NCBI GenBank assembly: GCA_016716665.1
Contig: JADJVH010000005.1
Location: forward strand, 310,001 to 374,000
Source: Candidatus Opimibacter iunctus
Lineage (GTDB): Bacteria; Bacteroidota; Bacteroidia; Chitinophagales; Saprospiraceae
Length of the DNA: 64,000 nucleotides
Reading direction: 5' to 3'
In this document: positions 26,177-36,420 of the stretch, piece after piece
Position numbering within the stretch: position 1 is the first letter of the stretch
Layout of the letters: each line of letters opens with the position of its first letter
Notes under the pieces: model-generated
What the model was told of the DNA's origin: nothing
Database searches by the model: none
Seen by the model: the letters and a program-made list of their open reading frames with translations, nothing else
Program-made: the position numbers and the translations under genes

Positions 26177-27486
26177 TTGATTAGGAAACGCATTATTTCC
26201 GCGATATCAGGTAATGTACTTGTGCAGGCTATTAACGCCGTTATACAGGTAGCCGGTATACCTCTTTTGTTGAAGTATTGGGGTATTCATTATTACGGTG
26301 AGTGGTTGATCTTGTTTACAATCCCGTCTTACATTGGGATGAGTGATATGGGCTTGGGGAGCTCGACGACATCTGAATTGTCAATTCTCGTCCAGGCAGG
26401 GGAAGAGACAGAAGCAAAGGAAATCTTAAGAAATACATTCTGGTTCATTTTGCTGATCGGAGGTATACCATTTTTACTTTTAGCTCTTTCTGTGTTTGTT
26501 CTGCCATGGTACGACTGGCTCAATTTTACTTCCATAGTTGAAGGCGACTTCAAGCTTGCCTTTATACTGCTTATTCTCTATATCTATCTGGCACTTTTTC
26601 TGACACTGCCGTTGGGCTATTACCGTGTGCAGAAAATTTATCACCGGGAAAGGTATATTTCATCATTTTTCGGGTTTTGGAATTTCTTTTAATTGTTGCC
26701 GCGGTGATGGCAGATGGCATGATTGTAGTAGTGGCATTGATTTATTTATTAGTCAGGCTGGTGCAATTCATATTTGTGTTATTTGATCTCACCCTCAAAT
26801 TCAAGGATTTCAGGCTGTTGCCTTTTGGGTTTAATTTTAAAAAGATAAGCTATCTGCTCAAGCCCGGGTTGTCCGCTATGACGATTTATATGGGCCAGAA
26901 TCTCCTGATCCAGGGCTTGGTATCCATTATTGGGATAGCCTTAGGAAGCGTCCAGGTGGTGCTCTTTTCAACAACCAGGACCTTGGTCAACATGGTAAAG
27001 CAAGTGGTGGGAATTATAAATCTCTCCATTACTTCCGAATTCAGTTACGCTTATGGAGACAGGAACATGCCCTTGCTGCGAAAGCTGTTTAGGATAACCA
27101 ACAGAGGTAATACGTTGATGGCCTTCCTGATGCTTGCCCTTTTGTATTTTTTGGGCCACTGGATTTTCAGGATTTGGACTGGGGGAAAGGTGGATATTTT
27201 GGAACCTTTCTTCCTGTTGTTTTTAATCAGCACGCTCTTTAGTGCTGTTTGGAATGTTCATTTGGTTTTATTGGTAGCTACAAATCGTTTGGGGTACAGC
27301 GGTATTTTATTTCTAATAAATGCATTCTTGTTGATAGTGCTGAATGCCATCTGGATAAAGTCCTGGGGTCTTACAGGAGTTGCGGTCAGTATATTATTAT
27401 TTGAACTTGCGATGTGGTTGATAATGATGCGTACGACCAGGGGAGTGCTCCAGGATGGTGTTTTAAAGCCACGGCTTTTGCTATGA
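26177..27486 (+). CDS. Wzx-type polysaccharide flippase, one frameshift
   Basis: Frames 26177-26692 and 26677-27486 join into 436 residues if the T4 run at 26675-26678 is read as T5 (expected FFGFLEFLLIVAAVMADG). About 12 hydrophobic segments are spread along the length, with the N-terminal ISGNVLVQAINAVIQVAGIP region and charged loops typical of Wzx/MATE-like O-unit flippases. It moves lipid-linked repeat units across the inner membrane. The start is a TTG, and the stop overlaps the polymerase start (ATGA). Confidence 0.8.
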
Positions 27487-28859
27487 TCAAAAGAGAAGTA
27501 GTTTATATAGCACTGGGCATCTTAACAGGCTTTTTATTATTTCTGGCAGCAGGCTTTCCCTTCCTGGATACAGTGGTTTGGGTGACCACCCTTACTTCAT
27601 TTTATGTCTTCATGTTGCATCTCACAAGGAGAGTAAATTTTCTTGATGTGACAGCCATGGCAGCCTGCATTTCCTACCTGTTAGTTCCTCTTGTTACCTA
27701 CAATCTGTTTGGTAAGGAAAATAAACTTGCAGCACTTTGGCAAACATATATGACTATCGATAAGCAAGATTATTTCAGGCTGGCTCTACCAGGAACAATT
27801 GCTTTGATTATTGGATTATGGTTTCCATCACTGATCAAAACACCTGCAACAGATGGCCAGTTGATCCTGAATGTCAAAAAGTACCTGACAAACAAAAGCT
27901 ATATAGGTATGTTGTTGATTATGACAGGCATTTTAGCAGTACCTTTTGTGCAATGGGCACCACCTTCTATTTCGGCCATTTTTTATTTCGTTAGTCAACT
28001 GACCTATATAGGCGTTATCTATCTCCTCCACTCCAATCTTCAGTTGAAAGGAGCGGCCATCGCTTTTATTTTGATCCTGATGGTGGCACAGAGCATCCTG
28101 ACAGGAATGTATGGAGAGTTGGTTTACTGGAGTGTTATGGGTGTAATCCTCATGGTAATGAATAAGGAATCTTTTACCATGTCACGTAAGCTCATTTTAA
28201 TAAGTGTTGGTATAGTGTCATTATTCCTCATACAATCTATCAAGCATGAGTACAGGGACAAGGTCTGGAAGGGAGCCGAAAGAGGAAATGATCCTTCCCT
28301 GTTTTTCTCCTTGATTGTTGACCGGATCATGGATCCCGCCTCCATATTTGAACCGGAGAGAATGTACAAGGTCGTTGTCAGAGCCAATCAGGGTTATTTA
28401 GTAGCAAGGTCAATGGACTATGTACCAAAGCATGAACCTTTTGCCAGGGGAGAGACAATATTAAGTTCGTTTGCGTCCGCGATAGTGCCACGTTTTCTTT
28501 GGGCAGACAAGCCAAAGGTAGGTGGGCAGGAAAATATATGCAGGTTTTTAGGGGATTGCGGACGATATAATTATAGTTACAATATTGGCCAGTTAGGAGA
28601 AGCATATGTGAATTTTGGAATAGTAGGCGGATGGATATGGATGTTTTTTTATGGTCTCATGCTCAATACGCTTTTAAATTTATTTAGATACTTAAGTGTT
28701 AAGCGACCGACATTGTTGCTCTGGACCCCATTGCTTTTTTATCCGGCAATGGTGGTTGAAACAGATTTCCTGACGTTTATCAACACATTTGTAAAGGGAG
28801 CCATGTTTTGCGCTGCAAGCTACCTCCTGTTTAGATTATTTGTAAAAATCAGATTGTAG
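27483..28859 (+). CDS. Wzy-type O-antigen/EPS polymerase
   Basis: 458 residues from the ATG at 27483, which overlaps the flippase stop by four bases. An open frame extends upstream inside the flippase gene and is not used. There are ten to twelve membrane segments and one long hydrophilic loop (about residues 270-370) containing HEYRDKVWKGAERGND and PRFLWADKPKVGGQE. A short GEAYVNFGIVGGWIWMFFYG follows, a motif type common in Wzy/EpsG-like polymerases. Directly following wzx, it is the best candidate for the polymerase of the locus. Confidence 0.8.
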   Translation: MIKREVVYIALGILTGFLLFLAAGFPFLDTVVWVTTLTSFYVFMLHLTRRVNFLDVTAMAACISYLLVPLVTYNLFGKENKLAALWQTYMTIDKQDYFRLALPGTIALIIGLWFPSLIKTPATDGQLILNVKKYLTNKSYIGMLLIMTGILAVPFVQWAPPSISAIFYFVSQLTYIGVIYLLHSNLQLKGAAIAFILILMVAQSILTGMYGELVYWSVMGVILMVMNKESFTMSRKLILISVGIVSLFLIQSIKHEYRDKVWKGAERGNDPSLFFSLIVDRIMDPASIFEPERMYKVVVRANQGYLVARSMDYVPKHEPFARGETILSSFASAIVPRFLWADKPKVGGQENICRFLGDCGRYNYSYNIGQLGEAYVNFGIVGGWIWMFFYGLMLNTLLNLFRYLSVKRPTLLLWTPLLFYPAMVVETDFLTFINTFVKGAMFCAASYLLFRLFVKIRL

Positions 28860-28863
28860 TCCC

Positions 28864-29854
28864 GTGACATCACCAATAAAGGAACACGCCCACAAGAAAG
28901 CCCTGATCACCGGAATTACCGGACAGGATGCCGCATATCTATCAAAACTATTAATATCAAAGGGTTATCAGTTGATTGAGTGAGTGCCGGAAGGAGGGCC
29001 AATCTGATTTTTCCCGTCTTACCTACCTGGGAATTAAGGATAGCATCCAATTTGTCGAATGCGATCTACTCAACCAGGGTGATTGCATGGAGATGATAGA
29101 ACAGTACCAGCCTGATGAAGTATATAACCTTGCGGCCCAGAGTTCGGTTTCCTCCTCCTTTCAATATCCAAGGGTGACTATTGAATTTAATATTATTTCT
29201 GTGCTCAATTTATTGGAAGCCATCCGGATGAAGTCCGGACAGAGTAGGTTTTATCAGGCCAGCAGTAGTGAGATGTATGGCATAGTCAATCAATTGCCTA
29301 TTACGATACAGAGTATTTTGCATCCGGTAAGCCCGTATGGAATATCCAAAGCGGCCGGCCATTGGCTGGTCAGTCAATATCGTGAATCATATCATCTTTT
29401 TGCAGTAAGCGGTATTTTATTTAACCATGAATCGTTCCTGAGACAAGATTCCTTTTTCGTAAAAAAGGTAATCACTAGTGCGATCAGGATAAGAAATGGC
29501 CAGCAGCGCGACCTGCGTGTGGGTAGTATCGATATCAAGCGGGATTTTGGTAGCGCAAAAGATTACGTCGAAGCGATATGGCTTATGCTTCAGCATGAAA
29601 GACCAATTGATTATCTCGTATGCACAGGCGCTTCAATATCCCTCCGCGATATCATACATTATGTATTTGACCAAATTGGCATTGACCGGAAGAATATCAT
29701 TTCAGACAGTAATCTGGTAAGGCCATCGGAGATTTCCGATATATATGGCGACCCATCCCCGATTTATAGGGACTTGCAATGGAAAGCCAGCGGAGATTTT
29801 TATAAAGTGCTCGATGAATTGATTAGTGAAGAGATGATGAACTATGGAAATTAG
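28864..29854 (+). CDS. GDP-mannose 4,6-dehydratase-like SDR, two frameshifts near the N-terminus
   Basis: From a GTG at 28864 the frame encodes HKKALITGITGQDAAYLSKL, then stops. Adding one G near 28978 and one T near 29003 joins it to the frame ending at 29854, giving 330 residues (expected YQLIGVSAGRRANSDFSRLT). The rest is clear: DEVYNLAAQSSVSSSF, SSSEMYGIV, YGISKAAGHW (YxxxK), GILFNHES and VGSIDIKRDFGSAKDYVEAI. It is a second Gmd-family gene besides that at 38956 and is diverged from it, so a related activity is possible. Confidence 0.75.
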
Positions 29855-30863
29855 GAACACCATCCCGGAGGTTGTACATATTCAGCGTAAACGCAGAGAA
29901 TCGGGCAATTTCAGCCTGGAGTTTATTTTCAATGATGTACGTGAGAAGCTCCATTCAAGGTTCAGGTTTAAGTTGTTGATTGCATCACGGACAAGTGACG
30001 GGATCTGGAACAGGTTGTTAAATATTTTTCAGGTGTTTAATAATCAAGGGCAGATTAATCATGTGACCGGGGGATATTCATTATGTGACCTATCTCTTGA
30101 AAAAGCGTAGAACCATTTTAACAGTTTTAGATTGTGGATTCATGGATCGAACAGAGGGCTTCAAACGCAGCCTTTTGAAGTTTTTTGGCTGACACTACCT
30201 GTAGCAAGGGTTAAATATCTCACTGCCATTTCCGAAGCAACAAAGATGGATATCCTTAAATATACCGGGTGTCAAGCCGATAGTATTACAGTTATTCCAG
30301 TTGCGGTAGATGAGATTTATAGGCCAGTGCCAAAACGCTTTGATACAGAGTGTCCACGAATCTTGCAAATCGGTACAGCACCTAATAAAAATCTGGAACG
30401 GCTCATCCAGGCTATTAAGGGGATAGAATGCACACTTGTTGTGATTGGAAAGCTGACGGAGACTCAAACAACATTGTTGGCGGAAAGCGAGATAAAGCTT
30501 ATTAACCGGATGAATTTGACTCAGGAAGAACTGTATGATGAATATAGGAAGGCGGATATTGTAACCTTTATATCAACCTTCGAAGGATTTGGTATGCCAA
30601 TTATCGAAGCGAATTGCGTAGAGAGACCTGTAATAGCCGGCAATAATTCATCAATGCCTGAAGTAGGAGGAGATGCAGCATTATATGTTGATGCTTATTC
30701 GGTGGATGATATCCGATCAGGGTTGACCCGCATAATCAATGATGAAGAATTGCGGAACAAGCTCATCCAGAAGGGAAGAAGCAATAAAGAGAGATTTTCA
30801 AATGAAACCATTGCCAATATGTATGGAGCACTCTATGATAGGGTTTTAAGCAATTTGAATTAG
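29844..30863 (+). CDS. GT4-family glycosyltransferase, two frameshifts
   Basis: Overlaps the previous gene by 11 bases. The first frame stops at 30110 and the second opens at 30132. The intermediate coding segment (DIHYVTYLLKKRRTILTVLD) lies in a third frame. A G5 at 30069-30073 (one too many) and a T6 at 30181-30186 (one too few) account for both breaks, giving 339 residues. Signature parts are LTAISEATKMDILKYTG, LQIGTAPNKNLERLIQAI, STFEGFGMPIIEANCVERP and NNSSMPEVGGDAALYVD, as in WbaZ/mannosyltransferase-like GT4 enzymes. Confidence 0.8.
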
Positions 30864-30870
30864 CATTGGT

Positions 30871-32052
30871 TTGATAAGGGAAAACTTAAAGATCCTCGTC
30901 GTTGTCGCCGGCTACAAGCCCGCGGTAATCTATGGCGGACCGGTATACTCCGTCAGTGCACTTTGCGAAGAACTGCAGCAGCACGACATCGATGTTACAG
31001 TACTCACGACAAATGCAAATGGTCAGCATGATTTTCCGTATCCTAACCGGACCACGAAATGGGTTGATGGAGTCAGGGTAATATATTGCCGGAGGATCGT
31101 GGGGGATCCTGTCTCCATATCCCCGGCACACACATGGACCTTACTCAAATGTATAAAGGAGTATGATATGATCCATATCCAGGGCTGGTGGAACTGGGTC
31201 GCCATGATATCCCTCGTTATCTGTAAAATCTATGGCGTCCCGCATATATTGTCTACAAGGGGCGCACTGAGTGAATATACCTTCAGGACACAACATACAA
31301 AACGCACAAAAAAATGGTTGCATAAATTGTTTTTTAAGCGGATGCTGAGCCGCACTTTACTACATGTCACCAGTAATGAGGAAGCAAGTAAATTCAGGGC
31401 TGTTTTGCCGGATGCCCCGATTATTAACATTCCGAATATTGTCAATTTTCCTGCAGTTAGGTTTGAACACCTGCACCATGAGGGGCCATTACAACTCATT
31501 TTTCTTGGCAGGATAGATCCGGTCAAGAATATTGAACTATTGGTGAACGCCCTCCGGCAAGTACCTTTTCCATATCACTTAACTATTGTTGGGGATGGAG
31601 ATCCCGGGTACATTGCCGGGCTACAGCAATTGATTGAGCAGAATGACCATATCACGCTGGCTGGTCCTGTATATGATGAGCGGAAGTTTGCGCTGCTGGC
31701 CAATGCTGATCTGTTGGTTCTCTTGTCCCACACTGAAAATTTCGGGAATGTCATTCTGGAGGCACTTTCACAAGGGACTGCCGTGCTGGTGAGTAAAAAT
31801 GTCGGGGCCGCAGATATTGTTTCATCCCAGCACCTGGGATGGGTGATTACACCAGAAGTGGAGGTTTGTGCAGAGACGTTATGCGAAATCAATGCGAACA
31901 GGCAGCAACTGGCAGCGATAAGAAAATCCGGCCCGGAAGTACTGGCAACTAAACTAAGCCCGTCTGCATTGGCATCCAGGTATATCCATGAGGCCTATGG
32001 GATGGTCAATCCAGTCTTTAAACTCCGTCTTCAAATACCTGAAATTGCATAG
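30871..32052 (+). CDS. GT4-family glycosyltransferase
   Basis: 393 residues from a TTG at 30871, seven bases after the previous stop. The N-terminal domain begins LKILVVVAGYKPAVIYGGPV, the usual acceptor-side opening of exopolysaccharide GT4 enzymes. The donor domain shows LIFLGRIDPVKNIELLVNAL and SHTENFGNVILEALSQG with the conserved acidic pair. Its stop lies inside the next gene's frame, so the two are coupled or the next start is later. Confidence 0.88.
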   Translation: MIRENLKILVVVAGYKPAVIYGGPVYSVSALCEELQQHDIDVTVLTTNANGQHDFPYPNRTTKWVDGVRVIYCRRIVGDPVSISPAHTWTLLKCIKEYDMIHIQGWWNWVAMISLVICKIYGVPHILSTRGALSEYTFRTQHTKRTKKWLHKLFFKRMLSRTLLHVTSNEEASKFRAVLPDAPIINIPNIVNFPAVRFEHLHHEGPLQLIFLGRIDPVKNIELLVNALRQVPFPYHLTIVGDGDPGYIAGLQQLIEQNDHITLAGPVYDERKFALLANADLLVLLSHTENFGNVILEALSQGTAVLVSKNVGAADIVSSQHLGWVITPEVEVCAETLCEINANRQQLAAIRKSGPEVLATKLSPSALASRYIHEAYGMVNPVFKLRLQIPEIA

Positions 32053-32989
32053 CACTTCGCCCTTGAAACTTCCGGCGTTAGGATTAGGTACATCGCGACT
32101 GATCCATCATCCGGCAAAAGCTGCAGCGCTTAGAACTCTTGACATTGCACATGATCTTGGCATCACTTATTATGATACAGCCCCGATCTATGGGTTCGGG
32201 TGGTCAGAGAAATTGCTGGGCACTTTTCTTCATGGTAAAAGGGATAGAATTCAAATTGCCACAAAAATCGGTTTGCAACCTTCCCGCTTGTTGACACTAC
32301 TTCCATTCGGATGGATTGTCGGCATTCGAAAAGTTGGAAAGACCCTGAAGGGGCAATCGCAAAAGGGAATGCCAGTGGGAGTCAGCAGGCAGGAGATACT
32401 GTCATTTGATACGGAAGCAGCACGCAAGAGCCTTGAAGAAAGTCTTAGGCGATTGAAAACAGACTATGTGGATATACTGTTGCTTCATGAAGCCACTGTT
32501 GACGAAGCAAACACACCGGAAGCCAGGGCGTTTATGGAAATGGTGCTGAGCTCAGGAAAAGCCAGGGCAATTGGCATCGGCTCGGCCAGAGAGAAACTGA
32601 CCAATGTCCGTCAACTCGACGCACTATACACGGTGGTGCAACATGATTACGATCTTTGCGGGCAACAACAGATTGATGATGGCAACAGGATGGTCAATAC
32701 TTTTGGCTTATCCCAAAACCTGCAATGTATAAAATCAATGACCAGGAAAAATCCCCTTCAGGAGGAACTTGCTTTTGCAAGTAAACTGGATTTTTCAAGT
32801 GAAAAGGACATATTATCCTTTTGTCTAGCAGGGGCGAGGTACGAGCATCCCGGAGGCATTTCCTTATTTTCTTCCACACAGGAAAGCCATATTCGCGAAA
32901 CGGTGACGGCCTGGAATAGTCAATCTATCGACCAGGTACAGTTCAAAGAAGCAATATCAATTATCAGAAAATATACACAGTCATCATGA
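31988..32989 (+). CDS. Aldo/keto reductase family protein
   Basis: Up to 333 residues; the ATG at 31988 overlaps the upstream gene by 65 bases, and a TTG at 32063 (KLPALGLGTSRL follows) is an attractive later start. The AKR motifs are LGTSRLIHH, ITYYDTAPIYGFGWSEKLLG with the catalytic Asp and Tyr, and YVDILLLHEA. The C-terminal third is shorter and less typical than in classical AKRs. In this setting it may reduce or oxidise a sugar carbonyl together with the GMC oxidoreductase. It overlaps the FkbM gene by four bases. Confidence 0.85.
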   Translation: MRPMGWSIQSLNSVFKYLKLHSTSPLKLPALGLGTSRLIHHPAKAAALRTLDIAHDLGITYYDTAPIYGFGWSEKLLGTFLHGKRDRIQIATKIGLQPSRLLTLLPFGWIVGIRKVGKTLKGQSQKGMPVGVSRQEILSFDTEAARKSLEESLRRLKTDYVDILLLHEATVDEANTPEARAFMEMVLSSGKARAIGIGSAREKLTNVRQLDALYTVVQHDYDLCGQQQIDDGNRMVNTFGLSQNLQCIKSMTRKNPLQEELAFASKLDFSSEKDILSFCLAGARYEHPGGISLFSSTQESHIRETVTAWNSQSIDQVQFKEAISIIRKYTQSS

Positions 32990-33810
32990 ATTTTACACGA
33001 TTGACCGGATTACGCAATCTCGCCAGGCAGATCGGACTTACCAGATTACTCTCCTTCCGAAGCAGAATGGCCAATGACCAGGCTAGAAAATACTATGCTG
33101 AGCACAAACCCTCAAAAGCAGAAATTGATTTGCTCGGGTATACTTATCAACTAAACACGGGCAGTGCCTATGAGTGGATGAGGGCAAATGCGGTATACCA
33201 GGATAAACATATTATAGGCCAACTGCTGGCCCATCTGCAACCAGGCATGGATTGCTGGGATATCGGTGCCAGTATTGGGGCATACACGTGCATATTGTCC
33301 CTGAAGAATAAACCAGAAGGAATGGTGTACGCCTTCGAACCCGAACATCTGTCAAGGCAAAAGTTGGCAGCCAACCTATCCTTGAATGGAATATCCAATG
33401 TGCACATTTATGATGTAGCCTTGGGTAGTGAACAAAAGCAGTTGCACCTGGTCCTGGCTCATGATGCATCTGCCGGCACACATAGACTTGATCAACATGC
33501 TGAAGTGCCAGTGGAAGGCAGTCAGGTCGTCAATGTCACTACTGTTGATAAACTTATAAGTAAAGACAACTTGAAAATACCCGGTGTCATGAAAATTGAT
33601 GTGGAGGGATTTGAGGAGCAGGTGTTAATTGGCGCAAAAGATACCATCCGTCATCAGGGTTGCCGGGCGATCATGATTGAAATGCACTTTTCCATTTTTG
33701 CTGCAGAAAAGGATAGTCACCGCTCAGTGCGCATTTCCACCCTATTGAAGGAGGCTGGTTTTACCACTCAGGATTGGGTTGACCCTTCCCATTTATTGGC
33801 GACAAAATGA
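32986..33810 (+). CDS. FkbM-family methyltransferase
   Basis: 274 residues starting in an ATGA overlap with the AKR gene. The SAM site is CWDIGASIGAYTCIL; family motifs are YAFEPEHLSRQKLAANLSLN, VTTVDKLI and VMKIDVEGFEEQVLIGAKD. FkbM proteins O-methylate small molecules and sugars. It is probably a glycan O-methylase in the cytoplasm. Confidence 0.9.
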   Translation: MNFTRLTGLRNLARQIGLTRLLSFRSRMANDQARKYYAEHKPSKAEIDLLGYTYQLNTGSAYEWMRANAVYQDKHIIGQLLAHLQPGMDCWDIGASIGAYTCILSLKNKPEGMVYAFEPEHLSRQKLAANLSLNGISNVHIYDVALGSEQKQLHLVLAHDASAGTHRLDQHAEVPVEGSQVVNVTTVDKLISKDNLKIPGVMKIDVEGFEEQVLIGAKDTIRHQGCRAIMIEMHFSIFAAEKDSHRSVRISTLLKEAGFTTQDWVDPSHLLATK

Positions 33811-35369
33811 TTCTCGATTTTTCGACACAAGAGACCCTTTCATTTGAAGCAGACCTTTGTATCATTGGTGGCGGCATTGCAACCTATACATTACTGTCAT
33901 CGCTCGCCAATACGTCAATGCGTGTGATGGTCATCGAGCGGGGAGGAATGGAAGCAGACTCTGACCAGGATAAATCAAAAGCGTGCGAAGTGACCGGACA
34001 TTCATTTGCCGGCCATCTGACAGGAAGGTATTTTGGATTGGGAGGCACGTCTGAATATTGGGGTGGCCAGGCATTGCCCCTGCAGGATTTTGATCTTTCA
34101 AGTAAGAGTTGGGTTGATTTTTCAGGTTGGCCTATTACCATGAATGACATCACACCCTTCTTTGCTGATGCAGAAAAACTCTTTCAGGTAGATCCGGTTG
34201 CCTATGACTCTGATGTATTTCAAGTAAGATCCCTGACACCCATTCCCTGGGATCAATCGGCCATACATGCACATTTTTCAAAATGGAGTCCCAGGCCAAA
34301 TTTTAAGCCAAATCTGGTCCATGCATATTCGAATCATCGGAAAGTTGATATACTGATCAATGCAGTAACAACCAGCCTGGAGTATAACGAGGATACAAAA
34401 GAAGTGTCCAGTATCAACATTCACTATCGCGGTAAAGTTGGAAATGTGCGCGCAAAGAGATTTATTCTGGCAGCCGGGGGAATTGAAAATGCCCGACTCC
34501 TCCTGGTATCTCCCACACTTCCAGCCAATGAGTATATAGGCAGGATGTTCCAGGATCACCCTACGGCCCAGGTAGCTACGATTCATCCGGCAGATAACCA
34601 TACACTCCAACGCTATTTTAATTATTTCTTCAAAGGCAAAACAAGATGCCTGCCGAGGCTGTCCCTCACCAGCGCTTTTCAAGAGAAGCACAAGACACTT
34701 GCGGCTACTGCCTTTATACAGTTTATTCCCAGGGAAGGAAGTGTGTTGGATTCCTTTAAGCAGGTGTATAGAGCCATCAGCAGGTTTAAAATGCCATCAG
34801 GTAAAGCCATAGCAGATCAATTCAAGTCATTACGACATATCGGTGAAGTCATCCCTATAGCAAGAGCTTATTTATTTGGGAGACACCTCTATACTCCGGA
34901 TGGAACCCCAAGACTTACGTTTATGATCGAGCAGGCTCCGATAGCAGATAGCTATATCGCCTTGTCAAATACCGATGATGAAAACGGTATGCCGGTAGCA
35001 AAGATCCATTGGCAGTTTTCAGATGCCACCATTGATACCTTCAGAGCATTCTGCACTTTGCTTGAGAGCGAATTTTCCAGGTTGCGGTTGGGCAGTATTG
35101 AATGGGATGACTGGGTCATGCAGGATACAGCAAGTATTCGCGGGCACTTGTCGGATGCCTATCACCATATGGGCACCACGCGCATGAGTGAAACGGCAGC
35201 TACGGGTGTCGTGGATCAGCACTGCAAGGTGCATGGTGTCGATAATCTATACATTGCCGGGAGCTCTGTATTCCCGACATCCGGGCATTCAAATCCGACA
35301 CTAACGTTTATGGCATTGGCACTGCGCCTTGGCCAGCATCTTTCATCACACCCGGGTCCTAAGACGTAA
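33807..35369 (+). CDS. GMC-family FAD oxidoreductase
   Basis: 520 residues, starting in an ATGA overlap with the FkbM gene. The N-terminal FAD motif is LCIIGGGIATYTLLSSL, with VIERGG after it, and GLGGTSEYWGGQALPL is the second FAD contact. The C-terminal GMC signature includes YHHMGTTRMS (catalytic His) and LYIAGSSVFPTSGHSNPT. GMC enzymes oxidise alcohols and sugars. Its place between FkbM and a glycosyltransferase, with full overlap coupling to an aldo/keto reductase, suggests a two-enzyme redox change of a sugar hydroxyl. The acceptor is unknown. Confidence 0.88.
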   Translation: MILDFSTQETLSFEADLCIIGGGIATYTLLSSLANTSMRVMVIERGGMEADSDQDKSKACEVTGHSFAGHLTGRYFGLGGTSEYWGGQALPLQDFDLSSKSWVDFSGWPITMNDITPFFADAEKLFQVDPVAYDSDVFQVRSLTPIPWDQSAIHAHFSKWSPRPNFKPNLVHAYSNHRKVDILINAVTTSLEYNEDTKEVSSINIHYRGKVGNVRAKRFILAAGGIENARLLLVSPTLPANEYIGRMFQDHPTAQVATIHPADNHTLQRYFNYFFKGKTRCLPRLSLTSAFQEKHKTLAATAFIQFIPREGSVLDSFKQVYRAISRFKMPSGKAIADQFKSLRHIGEVIPIARAYLFGRHLYTPDGTPRLTFMIEQAPIADSYIALSNTDDENGMPVAKIHWQFSDATIDTFRAFCTLLESEFSRLRLGSIEWDDWVMQDTASIRGHLSDAYHHMGTTRMSETAATGVVDQHCKVHGVDNLYIAGSSVFPTSGHSNPTLTFMALALRLGQHLSSHPGPKT

Positions 35370-35371
35370 AG

Positions 35372-36286
35372 ATGATCACAAAACCAGACCTTACGGTAGT
35401 CATCCTGACCTTCAACGAGGAGTTGCATATTCACAGGGCAATCGAAAGTGCATGGAAAGTAGCCAGAGAGGTGATCATTGTAGATTCATTCTCCACAGAC
35501 CGAACTGTACAGATCGCAATGGAATCAGGTGCACAGGTTTTGCAAAACCCGTTTGTCAATCAGGCACAGCAATTCCAATGGGCCATGGATCATGACCATG
35601 TCAGGACAGTCTGGACTATGCGCATGGATGCGGATGAGTATCTCACAGAAGCCCTGGTGGCTGAAATCACACAAAAATTGCCGGGACTCGAAAAGGGGAT
35701 TTCTGGTGTAGTCTTAAAAAGACAAGTGCACTTTATGGGAAAGTGGATCCGGCACGGAGGATATTACCCGGTCCATCTGCTCAGGATATGGCAAACAGGG
35801 CATGCGCGCATAGAACAGCGCTGGATGGATGAACATACCCTCCTGACACAGGGGAAGTCTATTACATTTAAGCATGATTTTATTGATGAAAATCTCAACT
35901 CCCTCACCTGGTGGACAGCCAAGCATAATGACTATGCGACCAGGGAAGCTATCGATATACTGAATACGAAATATCAGTTTGTCGAGGAGCAGCATACCGG
36001 AGGTGAAACATTAAGTGATCATCAGGTGCAGACAAAGCGCTGGTATAAAACCAATTTCTACCTGCGTATGCCTTTATTCCTTCGTGCCTTCTTGTATTTC
36101 CAGTTCAGGTATTGGATAAAGCTGGGCTTCCTGGATGGAAAAAAGGGATTGGTCTGGCATTTTTTGCAGGCGTTCTGGTATCGGTTCCTGGTAGATGCAA
36201 AAATCCTTCAGATAGAGTGGTGGGCTAAGGCAGACAACAAGCCGGTCAGGACAATTATTGAAGAGAAGTATAAATTCAAATTTTAA
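35372..36286 (+). CDS. GT2-family glycosyltransferase (WaaE/KdtX-like)
   Basis: 304 residues, starting two bases after the GMC stop. The GT-A fold opens with LTVVILTFNEELHIHRAIES, then VIIVDSFSTDRT, and the metal-binding WTMRMDADEYL. The C-terminal region GKWIRHGGYYPVHLLRIW and RPFLRAF-like segments resemble the LPS beta-1,4-glucosyltransferases WaaE/KdtX. An inverting sugar transfer in the cytoplasm is expected. Confidence 0.87.
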   Translation: MITKPDLTVVILTFNEELHIHRAIESAWKVAREVIIVDSFSTDRTVQIAMESGAQVLQNPFVNQAQQFQWAMDHDHVRTVWTMRMDADEYLTEALVAEITQKLPGLEKGISGVVLKRQVHFMGKWIRHGGYYPVHLLRIWQTGHARIEQRWMDEHTLLTQGKSITFKHDFIDENLNSLTWWTAKHNDYATREAIDILNTKYQFVEEQHTGGETLSDHQVQTKRWYKTNFYLRMPLFLRAFLYFQFRYWIKLGFLDGKKGLVWHFLQAFWYRFLVDAKILQIEWWAKADNKPVRTIIEEKYKFKF

Positions 36287-36420
36287 AAATTGACTGAGTG
36301 ATTTGTCTGCGACTAAAGCCTTTCGAGAGCAAGGCTCTTCACTTATCGGGGCATAAATAAAATACTTTAGTCAATCAGGAGCACTAACCTCCTGATCTCC
36401 TAACCCTTTTACAAATAGAG
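36287..36420. repeat. Nested inverted repeats and CTAACCTCCTGATC leader
   Basis: Outer arms GACTAAAG (36311-36318) / CTTTAGTC (36365-36372) enclose AGCCTT (36317-36322) / AAGGCT (36331-36336). After them comes the G-poor run CACTAACCTCCTGATCTCC leading to the carbamoyltransferase start. Confidence 0.45.
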
